From: Xestospongia bergquistia
Lineage: Eukaryota; Porifera; Demospongiae; Haplosclerida; Petrosiidae
DNA length: 64,000 nucleotides
Assembly: GCA_963965975.1 (NCBI GenBank)
Contig: OZ014422.1
Location: 3,619,155 to 3,683,154 of the forward strand
Direction of reading: 5' to 3'
Part shown: in pieces, positions 11,700 through 21,735 of the stretch
How positions within the stretch are numbered: position 1 is the stretch's first letter
How the letters are laid out: each line of letters begins with the position of its first letter
Made by a program: the position numbers and the translations under genes
The notes under the pieces: generated by a model
Databases searched by the model: none
The model's input: the letters and a program-made list of their open reading frames with translations, nothing else
Told to the model about the DNA's origin: nothing

Positions 11700-13010
11700 T
11701 TCTTTATAACATCTTCTGTTGATAACACAGAAACACTAAGTTCATCCAACAAGGTCTACAAAGAAACACATTACATGTCATAAGTTTAGTTACTCACTGT
11801 GTAGTCCTCTGTCTCCAGTTCAGTACGTGATAATCCATTTCCATCAGCTTCAAAGAAGTCACCTAGTGTAATTAGAGTTACTCTCAAGTGTTTATACTTG
11901 TAACAATTAACAGCTGATTTGCGTGACAACTTGACATATTCTCCCTTTAACTTGATGATAATATCTAGCCATATTTCCTTCATAATACTAATATGATAAT
12001 AGTAACAGCAATGTCTAGATATGATAATTATTTACTACCTTAGGAAGATTGGAGTCAATAAAGCTTGTCCCAGTTTGCTCATATTAGTAGCAATATAGTG
12101 CAACAGTGGTTCCAATATCTAACACACAGTATTGATATTATATTGACATTTCCTGACTTGACTAACTTTGTCTGAAGGCATATCATCACTAGCTTCCATA
12201 ATACCAGGTAAATAAGTCAATATACTTGGTGACAACTAGAGACACAATGTTCCTATCTATGTATATAATACATGTACTACACCTTTCCCTTGATGATCTG
12301 ATTCAATCTTACTGATTCAATTTAATCACTTTTAACAGCCTGTCTTTAGCTTTATTCTGTGCAAGATGTATCCACTTTGAAAGAAAAGGTTAAAACCAAA
12401 GATGATAGGAGATAACTGTAAGCTCCACAACTTGCATTTTTCCTAAAAAACTATAGGTATACAAATAAATGAATAAAAGATATATGAATGCAGGAATGTT
12501 AGAATATATACATGTATATTAATGAACTAAAAAAGTCCAAATTTACTCAGAATCAACAGTGTTAGCAAACACAGACAGTTCTTCAAAAATTTTATAAATT
12601 TCATATGTAACAAGAATAATATGTGGATTGTCTTCTTCAAATCCAAATTGACTGTTAACCATACTATATAGCTAAGTACAGAGTTAGGAAATGTGAAGTC
12701 AGATAGGACTAACCAAATTGTCCAAAGTAGTAAAGAAAAGAGAGAAATAGCCCACAGCTATTCTAATGAAGAATAAAAATATGGCTTGAGTTTTGAGGTT
12801 GTACTTACTCCATAAACATAGAATGAATTTTGCTATGTACTTGCTCACACTGTTTTAAACAATGAAAACACAGTGCTTTAAAAGCAAGCATATTTTCCAT
12901 AACACCCTAGTATATAATTATAGTTAGAGAGATCATACACAGGTGTATATACTTACACTATGTGCTGGCATTAGACTTCCTGACGATGTCGGCATCCATT
13001 GGGAAACAGC
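11700..13010 (-). pseudogene. MUN-domain exons of the same UNC13/BAIAP3-like gene
   Basis: Small exons upstream of the C2 read, from right to left: 'VMENMLAFKALCFHCLKQC' (about 12908-12810), 'FGFEEDNPHIILVTYEIYK' (about 12655-12545), a W-rich helix region near 12390-12300, 'ILEPLLHYIATNMSKLGQA' (about 12117-12050), then 'LGDFFEADGNGLSRTELET' (about 11865-11800) and 'LSVSVLSTEDVIKKF' (about 11738-11695). The ILEPLL-Y and DFF-ADG-GLS-LETE signatures are those of the MUN C-terminal half in BAIAP3/UNC13D, which binds syntaxin/SNAREs during exocytosis. The 12.3-12.4 kb exon carries in-frame stops, so I treat the locus as a pseudogene or partial duplicate; the N-terminal C2 and early MUN exons are missing. 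Confidence 0.55.
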
Positions 13011-13166
13011 AGTCTAAGCAGTTAATGTCAATACTAATATATTAACAACGTCATTGACAGTACTTGTATAGCTGATGTCAGTAGAATTTTATAATTTAGA
13101 TTTGGATGTTGTCAAACTTTTAAAAGCTGAATCTGGTAAACGTCATAAAGAATCCTTTCAATAAGA

Positions 13167-13203
13167 TTATAATTTATTTATTATTTATTATTATTATTAT
13201 TAA
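13167..13203 (-). repeat. TAA/ATA microsatellite tail of the LINE
   Basis: A (TTA)n run on the + strand, i.e. (TAA)n on the minus strand, lies just beyond the C-terminal coding end of the minus-strand LINE. Simple TAA-like tails at the 3' end are typical of several non-LTR clades (I/Jockey/CR1-like). Confidence 0.5.
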
Positions 13204-13353
13204 TGTCACACACAGAAGACTGCCCAGCCACCAATGGCTTATGAGTGACAAGTTAGTTACATAATAAAAGTGATATGATATAAATAAAATTTTGGATTAA
13301 ACAATAAACTTACAGTGACTATACAAAACATGGAAGAAAAACAAAATTAATAA

Positions 13354-15964
13354 TTACAAAACTAAATTTGATCTTAAAATGAACATTTCATTAAAATACA
13401 ACGATGATATATGGCTGAATTCGTTAGATAAAGTGTGGGGAAGTGAGTAAAAGGATGGTACTTTGGAAGTGATTGTGTTGTAAAGTTTGAGTCGTATGTT
13501 ATTGTACTTTGGACAGAACAGGACAAAATGAGGTACATATTCCATTGAATTGGTGTTGCAAAGAATACATAGTCTATCCTTTAGAGGTATCTTAGGTACA
13601 TGAAAACACCCCCTCTCAACTGCTAGGGGCAAACAACCTCCACGTATGGCCACCATAGTCCTACGTCTCTTTGCGGTCATGTTGACAAGCACATAACTAG
13701 GTGGCAATGGCTCCTGTTGTAGTTGTCTATATATTACTAACTTACTTCCTGTCTCAGATGAAGGATCTAAAGTTTATTTAGTTGAGACTGCCAGCCTTCA
13801 TTGGCTATAGTGTGTATTATATTATGTAGTTATGAAGGTATTGGGTTCATACCTTTATTATATTCTCTTATTTTACATATTAATTTCATGCAATGCCAAG
13901 ACCAAGTGTGTTTTCCTAAATTACCTAAGTCAGTAGATTGTTTGAATAGACTCTGTAGTAAGGGTTACATGTATTACTTTCTAATTGTATAAAGAGCTTA
14001 AGAATGATATTCATTTGTCTATAATGGGTGGGAAGCCATCCAATTTCTCCTGTTAAAGCAACTAGAGGCATGGACTTATTACATCCTAAGAAGAAGCACA
14101 TTGCATTGTTTTGTACAATAGTTAACTGGGGATGTTCTTGGTAGCCCCATATACAAGCACTATAGTCTAATATTGGAGTTACTAATGATTTATATAACAA
14201 TGTATATGTCTGATAAAGAAAGCCACCAAATTCTTTAGAACATACACAAACTCCTGCCAGAGCTTTCCTGGCTGATCTTGCAGTATGTTCTAAAGTTTGT
14301 TTACAGTCCAAATATTCATTAAACCATATTCCTAAGTATTTATATTCATTACAATAGTCTATGATGATACTATTACATGCAAAGGGAAAAGATGATCTGG
14401 CTCTTCTTTTTGGTCTAATATGCAGTACTTTAGTTTTATTGACGTTCATTGCTAAATGATTCTTGTTACACCATGTAGCTACTCTACAAATAAGGTGTTG
14501 TAAATCATTTTCATTGTTGGCAAACAGTGCAATATCATCAGCATACAACAGGATACACATAACTATGTCCTCTTCTGTATTTACTCCTAAATTTAAATTT
14601 TTAACACAGGGAGCTAGGTCATTAATATATAAATTAAAAAGTACTGGCAATAGGAGGCAACCCTGTTTGTCACCCCTATTTACTGTAAAGTACTCAGTGC
14701 CAGTACCATTTATTTCTAAACAATAATTAACTCTAGAATATAATGCTTTAAGATTTTATAACAAATTACCATTAATTCCATAACATAACAACTTATACCA
14801 AAGTAAATTCCTATCTACACTATCAAATGCCTTCTTTAAATCAATAAAACATATAAATGTATCTTTATTGATAATCTTTCTATTTTGTGCCATTAAGTAA
14901 ACAGTGAGAGCATGCTCAAGACAGTTATGACCACTTCTAAATCCTAGTTGTCCTTGTACATGTATTTCATTGTCTTCTAGCCAGTAAGTTAATCGTTTAT
15001 TTAATATACTTGTATATGCTTTAAGAAAATTACATTGGAGGGCAATTCCCCTACAATTTAAAGGGTCTGTAAAATTGCCTGATTATGGGACTGGTAATAT
15101 ATTTGCTTTATGCCATAAATTAGGGAAACAACTAGTTAAAAAACATGTTCTGAAAAGCTGGGTAATAAAAGGAATAAGATTAGGATGTTGAAAGTAATCT
15201 GCATATATGTTATCAGGTCCACAAGATTTCTTAGTAGGTGCTAGAGAAATTGCCATATGGATTTCATCAAACAAAAGGTCATCATTGAGTATAGATGTAT
15301 CAAGGCATTTACTTTTAATATTTATGTATGTAAAGTAATAATCTATATATCTGTCTTGTACAATGGAGCAATTATATAGTTTGTAGTAAGTGTCTTTCCA
15401 AACTTTTAGTATTGTATCCTTGTTGGTACAAATATTACCCTGTATAATGACTTCCCAGGGGATGGTTGATTTCTGGTTAAAATAACTGATAGATAGTTTT
15501 TTGACATTCTTCCCAAATGATCTAAGATTATGCTTTTGTAAGTCTAATAGTTCTTGTTTTTGGGTTGAAAGAAACAGTCTTTTTTACATTTAACTAGTTT
15601 GTCAAAGTTTGTTGGAGAGTCAAACAAGATTGATTAATGCTTACTACTGATTTGTTTTTTAACCATGCTTTAAGGGCAAGTCTAACTTTTTTCCTCATAA
15701 CATGAAGATCACCATCCCACCATAGTTTGTGAATTTTTTTTTGATTTTCCTTTTTACTTTTATGATTGGGAAAACTATCTAAGTGTAATGAGTTAGAAAT
15801 AAAAGAACAAAATTTAGCATAAACACTGTCCACTCCTTCACTACTAGAAATTAATGAACATAAATCATCAATATGACGTAAGGCCTCCTCATCTTCTAAA
15901 TAATTCTGTGGGATAACCTGTTTAGGTAGTCTAACTACAGAGGAAGGGAGTGCATGTGTGGTAT
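13354..15964 (-). pseudogene. LINE ORF2, reverse transcriptase and C-terminal part
   Basis: This is the minus-strand non-LTR retrotransposon polyprotein, 3' segment. Pieces in order: linker after the endonuclease (15964-15594, 'VIPQNYLEDEEALRHIDD'), RT blocks including 'SCGPDNIYADYF' and 'NLWHKANILPVP' (about 15270-15083), the catalytic box 'LLYADDIALFANN' (about 14560-14520), thumb/connection regions 'VNKTKVLHIRP' and 'YKYLGIWFNEY', and a distal Cys-motif 'RLCILCNTNSMEYVPHFVLFCP' of which C, C, H and C are in CCHC-like order (about 13590-13500). Several stops and frame changes (near 14755, 15075 and 15590) make it inactive. Its endonuclease half lies 3.9 kb away at 19840-20085, separated by an inserted DNA transposon. 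Confidence 0.88.
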
Positions 15965-15966
15965 TA
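15965..15966. repeat. TA target-site duplication, left copy
   Basis: Matches TA at 19838-19839. The LINE frame is restored when one copy is kept. Confidence 0.7.
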
Positions 15967-16187
15967 CACTATAAAAAATTTTATTTGAAATAACCATGTA
16001 TTTTTAAAACAAACTATTTTGTGAAACTCATTTCAACATAGAATATATTTGAATCAACTAGTAATGGTTAATTCAATAGCTTTGTTTAATTTAAGATGTT
16101 TCTTTTGATTTGACCATATATTTAAAGTTATTTTAACTGACTTACTGTTTGTTATGACTGAAATTATGTTAAATTAACCATTAAAAA

Positions 16188-17142
16188 TTATTTTAACAAG
16201 CTACTGATTATTTTAACAACAATTATTGAATTAAATAAACCATTAAAAGTTATTTCAATATTAATACAAGTAAGGCAAAGAAATGTAAATTGACTTATCA
16301 GTTTTACAAAACTATACTTAGGATGAATAGGACGATGATCATAAAGGTTGTTGACCTCCAAAGCAGAGAAAGTTCCATGACTTACAATGACAAATGAATT
16401 GTAGTGAGAATAAAAAAAAAGACGAATGATACTCTTCAACGCATATTATGAAAATACCTTCACAAATAACAAAGTCAATGATTTTACCAAACAAATGTTC
16501 ATAAATGTCATACTTCAGTAAAACATAATAACCCATTTTAAAAGATGAACTTTGCATCTTAACCCACTTAGGGTGTTTGACAATTGAAAATAAATCTAAG
16601 CCAGGTGAAAGCCTTGTTAATTCTGCTTGAATGTAATTTGGTTCAGTAGACAATGGATTGGTTTCACATACTGGATTTATTTTAAAGATGGAGAAAGGAG
16701 AGGAGGGTCAGATATAATCTTATGACAGAGCCAGTACTGATGTCTATTAGCCACAGTTTTACTCACATTCTTATAATTACTCAAATATGACACCCTTTTA
16801 GCAAAACTTAACTTAGATTCTTGCCGCATGGTCCAAGAATAAATTAGAGGCCCAAACATGCTTATTTATGAAGGATAATGAATCATATAATGATGTTTAG
16901 GTTTTAATGTTGTAGCTGGATAGAGAGTTTGAATAAGTGTTAAGTATTCTTGAATTAAAATACCAAGGTAAGCTATTGTGTCATAAGAAAAGGCTAAAAA
17001 ACCTTTTGGTGCATCCTTTTATTCCACAATTTACATCGAAATTACAATCTTTTGAATGAACAAGACGAAGATGACTAACATGAAGGCGGAAATTTGGGGA
17101 TAAAAGGTCACAAATCTGACATTTGACAACAGGGGCAGACAT
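16188..17142 (-). pseudogene. CACTA-type transposase, internally deleted
   Basis: The ATG at 17142 opens a C2H2 zinc-finger segment: 'CQICDLLSPNFRLHVSHL' with downstream H, then 'CGIKGCTKRFF', before a stop near 16990. After that, without the expected several hundred catalytic residues, the reading resumes with 'LKPKHHYMIHYPS', 'MFGPLIYSWTMRQESKLSF', 'LSNYKNVSKTVANRHQYW', and finally 'FSIVKHPKWVKM' and 'YHSSFF'. The PKHH-x-x-HYP / FGPL-x-x-W-x-MR-x-E block is a conserved C-terminal module of animal EnSpm/CACTA-like transposases. So the first finger and tail are kept but the DDE core is deleted, and stops are present. It cannot encode a working transposase; the element must have depended on a relative. 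Confidence 0.6.
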
Positions 17143-17261
17143 GACAAACTACTATAGGAGTGAGGGTTAATAATGAGTCAAGGTCACGTGACGATTTTAG
17201 AAGCACATGGTGTAAATCTAGTTGCTAACTGCTGGTAAATATTATTGATAAAGTGCCGAAA

Positions 17262-19395
17262 ATGACCGAGTTCAATCGAGATATGGATTATAATGAGCTG
17301 TTTGACTTACTTCTTGACAAGAGTATACCAATTGACGTATGTAATAAGCTCCATGGTAAGTTTCAGTACTTAAGCCGCTATCTGTGCACGTTCACCTTAG
17401 TATAGTTCAGTACTGAGATTTGTAGCGGTTATTGTTATTTTACTGAATAATAAATAACGGCTGAAATAGACAAACTGACAGAATTTATAATATGCAACAG
17501 AATGATAAGAGTTGTAGAATGTTCTAGAGACTGAAAAACACGTGCATCTAAAACACTTACTAATTAATTAATAATGATTAAGTGATAAAGTCAATTTACT
17601 ATTCCAACAGTTATGAACCTTCTTAATGTTGTACTATGGTTTGTGTTTATTGTTATAGAGCATGAAGTAGATGGAGAAGCCTTTATGGAGCTCACTGAAG
17701 ATGACATTTCTAAAGTTGTGAAAAAGATTGGTGTAGTTAAAAAAATCATTCGATTGAGAGCACAGTTTCAATGTCAAATGGTATGTTTATTTTCTATAAC
17801 CACCAAGATTTGTTTATTCATTTTTAGACTAATACTAACAATACTACTACTACACTCAGTCCACCAATATCCTCTCCATCAATTATCAGTCCACCGATAA
17901 CCTCTCCATCAATATACAGTCCACCGATGTCATCAGAAATGAGTAGCTTGACATTTGATATGGCATCTCCTTTTTCTCCACGCAGTTCAGATTGTGATGA
18001 CTTGTTTTCTGTTCATTCAATTGGATCATCTGTATCTTCAAGCAAAGGAAAGTTTACAATTCCATCTACATGGAGACCAACTATCATGGACTGTATTCAT
18101 AAAGTAACAATTGAGGATCAACGGAGGGCATTAACACCTTCTCGAGTATGTTCTCGTATAAAAATAATCCAGACAAAGCATTTTGCACCCAAGCAGCCAA
18201 AATGCTTGTATCTAAGTACAAATTTTTGGAGGGCCTTGGGGACAAAGTCAGTGGTTATGTAAGTTAGTTGTCATAATTGACTTCTTATATACCAATGCAA
18301 CTTTTATAGGGATCATGGGAGAAAAAAATAATTGAGCGTGTTTATAATATGAAAGCTGCTTCTCGTAAGCAACACATGGAACCTGACATTGAAGGAACAC
18401 CCAAGAAAAAGAGGGGTAGGCCGAAGAAGCAGAATTTGGAGGACCGGTATCCTCCTATAAAAGGTTTCAATGATGATCATATCACATTATCTCGTAATAA
18501 ATCAGCTCTTTATAAAGAGCTAGAAAGGGAAAAACCACGAAAAGAATTAATTATTTCTTTATGTAACCAAACGTTTATGTACAGACGTGAAGAAATATTA
18601 AACGAATCTTCAGAAATTACTGCTTCTGGTCTGATCAACAAATTTCAGGAATTAAAAATTCTCTATGTGGTTAGTTGACATTGGTTTCACTCGTTTTTCA
18701 TGTATTTTTACATTTGTAGATTATAAATGAGATGGACCTTATTCTTGACAAGAAAGATGTGTTTAAGACATGTTTCCAAAATTGGATGAACAAATGGGTT
18801 CCTGCTATAATAGTGTATGGAAATTCATTAAAAGGAAAAACTAGAGGATTTTTAAAAAGAGTTGAGGCTGAATATCAAGGTAGTAAGTGATTATTAATTG
18901 AAATGTATTACTTTTAATTTACAGGTGATATAGACTGTAATGCTAAAACTGCCTTAGCACTACTTTGCCATTTGTTTCCTAAAAAAGGTGTGATTAATGC
19001 TATTTCGTATATTTATGACGAACGAAAGGTAAGTTTGTAAATTCTAATTATTTTAGAATGCTTACTGAAATTTTATCCTTCTAGATGAATGTTGATATAG
19101 CTGATGTTGATATTCAGGTCCTCACTTTATTGGATTTTATAGAGAAAATGGCAGTGCTCAGTTTTTCTTATATGTAGAAGGTGTCGTTTTGACAACGTCC
19201 CATTCGTTCTCTGAGATGTCGATGACCTGGTTCTCCTCCTTTTATGTACTTAACTGGGAGTACATGGTTGAAGTGTTGGAGGTGTGTCTATTTTTTCAAG
19301 AGTCGGTATTTAATTTACCAACTGGCAGTTACAAAAAAGCTAAAAGCGGTAGCTTTCTCTCGATCGCAACTGATATCAGGAAATTTGTTTCATAA
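17262..19395 (+). pseudogene. SAM-domain (SAMD3-like) multi-exon gene, frameshifted
   Basis: Seven exons with clean GT/AG sites: 17262-17355, 17659-17780, 17828-18258, 18310-18669, 18720-18879, 18925-19028 and 19085-19395. Exons 1-2 encode a sterile alpha motif domain ('YNELFDLLLDKSIP', 'HEVDGEAFMELTEDDI', 'KKIIRLRAQF'), usually a protein-protein or RNA-binding module. Exon 3 is Ser/Pro-rich then basic; exons 3-4 continue with 'SKYKFLEGLGDKVSGY' + 'GSWEKKIIERVYN' and the AT-hook-like 'KKKRGRPKKQN' (about 18404-18434). The tail contains 'ENGSAQFFLYVEG' and 'SSFYVLNWEY'. This is the architecture of metazoan SAMD3-like proteins. Frame changes near 18145 and 19115 suggest decay in this copy, although splice sites survive. 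It sits entirely inside the CACTA element, next to its transposase. Confidence 0.75.
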
Positions 19396-19837
19396 TAATA
19401 CTGTTTTTGTTTACTAGAACACTCATTATACATGTTGTCTATCATTGAAACATGTTGAAATAGGTTATTTTCAATAAAGGTTCATATTATTTTAAATAGG
19501 GGTATTGTAATTATACAATTATGAAAAGATTAAAATGCAAAATTTTATTTATAACGGTAATAGTTAATATTTAAATCAACTATATTCATTTCTTAAAACG
19601 TTTATTCAAATGTAAAATTAACTTAAACTTATAGTACATTTAACCTTTTTCTATAGTATAATTATCCTTTTTATACAGTATAATCAACTGTATTTAATAT
19701 GGTTAAATTAAGTAATATTTAAATGGCAAAAATAACCAATTTTTGGTATTTTTGTTACAACCATGAAAGTGGTTACCTCAGTTTCAATTAAAATAACCTC
19801 AAAAAAATAATTAAATCAACAATAATTTTTCGTAGTG

Positions 19838-19839
19838 TA
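19838..19839. repeat. TA target-site duplication, right copy
   Basis: Partner of 15965-15966. Confidence 0.7.
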
Positions 19840-20085
19840 TGGATAGGGTTGTTAAATTTAAAATTCCAAAGTAATATAGAATGATCTGGGACAATGCTAT
19901 CTATGTGAATGTTAAATTTGTCCATGAAGTCATGTATTAATTCTATTTGAAAAGATGTAATTAGATGAAAGTTTGAGGTAGATATAATACAATAGTCTAC
20001 TATTGCTGATCCTCTGTATGAGACAGAGGTGTACTTATTAGAAATGGGACCAAATCGCCCATTAAGCATGCAAAAATCAGTTTCT
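19840..20085 (-). pseudogene. LINE ORF2, endonuclease C-terminal part
   Basis: The minus reading 'DFCMLNGRFGPISNKYTSV' then 'RGSAIVDYCIIS' and 'IDSIVPDHSILLWNF' carries the last conserved blocks of an apurinic-type (APE) endonuclease of non-LTR retrotransposons (NGR-G; G-S-IDY; SDHS, here PDHS). Its next codons join those at 15964 in frame once the CACTA element is removed. An in-frame stop at about 20086-20088 precedes it, and no earlier APE blocks (catalytic Asn/Glu) are visible further right, so the LINE is 5'-truncated or interrupted there. Confidence 0.8.
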
Positions 20086-20088
20086 TAC

Positions 20089-20383
20089 TTCCACAACTCA
20101 TCCATTTCTTCAAAGTCAGAGGAGGTCACATTGTCGGACGACAAATCACTACAAGAAAAGTCGTCTGCTGCCATATCTACAGGAGACGTTCTAGTAAGTC
20201 GATTTTACCAAAAACCGAGAACTTTAGATATATTAGATTGTTTAGCCATTATCAATAATGAGATTAAAGATGCCAATCATAGTATAACAAGATGACTTGA
20301 AAAAACTAGATCAGAAGAGCAACTTAATCAATGGGAACAATTCCTTAATAATCCCATAAGACCTAATGTTAAAATATTTATGG
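20089..20383 (-). other. Unassigned stretch between LINE and 151-aa ORF
   Basis: On the minus strand a short acidic N-terminus-like reading ('MAADDFSCSDLSSDNV', 'DFEEMDELW') ends at a GTAAGA donor-like site right at the LINE junction. On the + strand an overlapping open frame runs to 20295. I cannot decide which, if either, is coding. Confidence 0.3.
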
Positions 20384-20839
20384 TTAACCGGACTTCAAGG
20401 AATGACTCTCCTCTTCCGTAATCAGGCTCCTTTTTCCAAAAGAAATAGATTGACCCGAAGCCTTCTTTTGCAATGTACTTCGCAAAATTGCAGGTTGTGA
20501 AGTTGGATGAGGAGAGATGGCTTCTGGTACCGATGGATTCAAATGAAAAACAGTTTTTGTACCTTCGTTTGTTTCTAACACAGAACGGATACCTGACAGT
20601 GGCAATGATCTCTGAGGTGGTGGGGTATACCCACGGCTATGCCTTTGGCACGCGTTGTTTAAAGTACAAAATTTGCAATCTGATACTACGTCGGTAGAAT
20701 CTTTCAAAGTGTGATCTTCGTCTTGAGAGTCTAAGTCAAAACGAATGGTCTTCTCTGTGGATGACATCAAGATAGATCGAGTCTTGCAGTCTTTGATCTT
20801 CAAGTCTTTAGTCTTTCTTGGGTTCTTTTCTTCTTCCAC
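20384..20839 (-). CDS. Unidentified 151-aa protein under a TATA promoter
   Basis: I do not recognise this protein. It is hydrophilic, starting 'MEEEKNPRKTKDLKIKDC' and rich in Ser/Thr/Lys, with a short Cys/His cluster 'CKFCTLNNACQRH' (about residues 56-68; CxxC then C and H) and a Pro-rich stretch 'GYTPPPQRSLPLSG'. No transmembrane segment. The ATG lies about 30 nt downstream of a candidate initiator (TCAGTT, minus strand, 20866-20871), itself about 28 nt after a TATATAAG box in the left arm of a large inverted repeat. That layout resembles a retroelement's first ORF (gag-like) beside a terminal repeat, and a DIRS-type inverted terminal repeat is conceivable. No RT follows immediately. Confidence 0.4.
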   Translation of the reverse strand: MEEEKNPRKTKDLKIKDCKTRSILMSSTEKTIRFDLDSQDEDHTLKDSTDVVSDCKFCTLNNACQRHSRGYTPPPQRSLPLSGIRSVLETNEGTKTVFHLNPSVPEAISPHPTSQPAILRSTLQKKASGQSISFGKRSLITEEESHSLKSG

Positions 20840-20865
20840 TTTGACTCTCCAACTAGAAGTGAACT

Positions 20866-20900
20866 AACTGAACTTGCACCAAAAGTAGACTCTTATATAG
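20866..20900 (-). promoter_or_regulatory. TATA box and initiator, leftward
   Basis: Minus strand TATATAAG (20892-20899) followed about 25-30 nt downstream by TCAGTT (20866-20871). It directs transcription toward the 151-aa ORF at 20839. Confidence 0.5.
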
Positions 20901-21520
20901 TGTTTACTGTGTGTGGGTGTATAGGTAATATGAATAGCATTAATTTATATAGACATATAAATTAATCATCCTGGAAGTGATATGAAACTAGATCTCAGTA
21001 TACTTAATACACTTTTGTTATTTGTTTTGAAATATAACTTATGAATATTTATTAATCCCACTTAACTTTCTGAAATTAAGTGGGCTCCCGGGAACTACTG
21101 TTTAGCTAAAGTGTCTAAAGGATAATGGTGCATTATAAAGGGGGTCTATTATGTGGGACTGAAGCCTGAATCACTAGTGCAATTCATTCACTTAATTTCA
21201 GAAAGTTAAAGGGGATTAATAAATATTCATAAGTTATATTTCTAAACAAATAACAAAAGTGTATTAAGTATACTGAGATCTAGTTTCATATCACTTCCAG
21301 GAAAGTAGAAAGTGTAGCAATTAAATGTTGAATATACTTTAATTAAAAGTATAATATAAGAGTAATGAATATAATTATAGTATACTTAAAAGTATATTAT
21401 ACTTATTACACTTATATATCTAACTATATTATTTAAAGTTTAATATATGTAACACTAATCTATATATGTCTATATAAATTGATGCTATTCATACTACCTA
21501 TACACTCACACACAGTAAAG

Positions 21521-21556
21521 ACTATATAAGAGTCTACTTTTGGTGCAAGTTCAGTT
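21521..21556 (+). promoter_or_regulatory. TATA box and initiator, rightward
   Basis: TATATAAG within 21521-21530 and TCAGTT at 21551-21556, the mirror of the left-arm promoter. Downstream, an ATG near 21580 opens only about 19 codons. Confidence 0.45.
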
Positions 21557-21735
21557 AGTTCACTTCTATTGTAGTGCTAATGGGAACTGTTATTGAACCT
21601 CTCTCTAGTAAAAATAGTATTAGCAGTAAAACTACATAGGTCAATATAAATGATTTCTAATACAACAACATAATAAATTTAAATATAGCATAATTTCCGA
21701 ATTAATTATAAAGGTACAATGCTATTAATATGACT

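Larger units (their letters stand above)
15967..19837. mobile_element. 3.87-kb CACTA-ended DNA transposon with SAMD3-like cargo
   Basis: It starts CACTATAAAAAATTTTATTT and ends with the complement of CACTACGAAAAATTATTGTT: imperfect TIRs opening with CACTA. TA dinucleotides flank it (15965-15966 and 19838-19839). Removing the element plus one TA rejoins the interrupted LINE reading frame without a shift, which proves the boundaries. Both ends contain subterminal repeats of the type GTTATTTTAAC / ATAACC (near 15991, 16122, 16182, 16207 and 16250 on the left; 19457, 19487, 19731 and 19787 on the right), as in EnSpm/CACTA elements. Inside are a truncated transposase-like gene (-) and a spliced SAM-domain gene (+), divergently arranged from about 17.1-17.3 kb. 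The superfamily (EnSpm/CMC) follows from the CACTA ends and the subterminal repeats. Confidence 0.82.
20854..21568. repeat. 0.7-kb inverted repeat with a TATA box in each arm
   Basis: The left arm, from TAGAAGTGAACTAACTGAAC (20854) to the stem AACTTTCTGAAATTAAGTG (ending about 21085), is repeated in reverse complement from CACTTAATTTCAGAAAGTT (about 21190) to GTTAGTTCACTTCTA (21568), around a spacer of about 100 bp. The right arm is longer because about 160 bp (about 21300-21462), very AT-rich with short palindromes, interrupts it. Outside the arms the sequences diverge at once. Consistent with two head-to-head LTR-like units or inverted terminal repeats. Confidence 0.85.
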
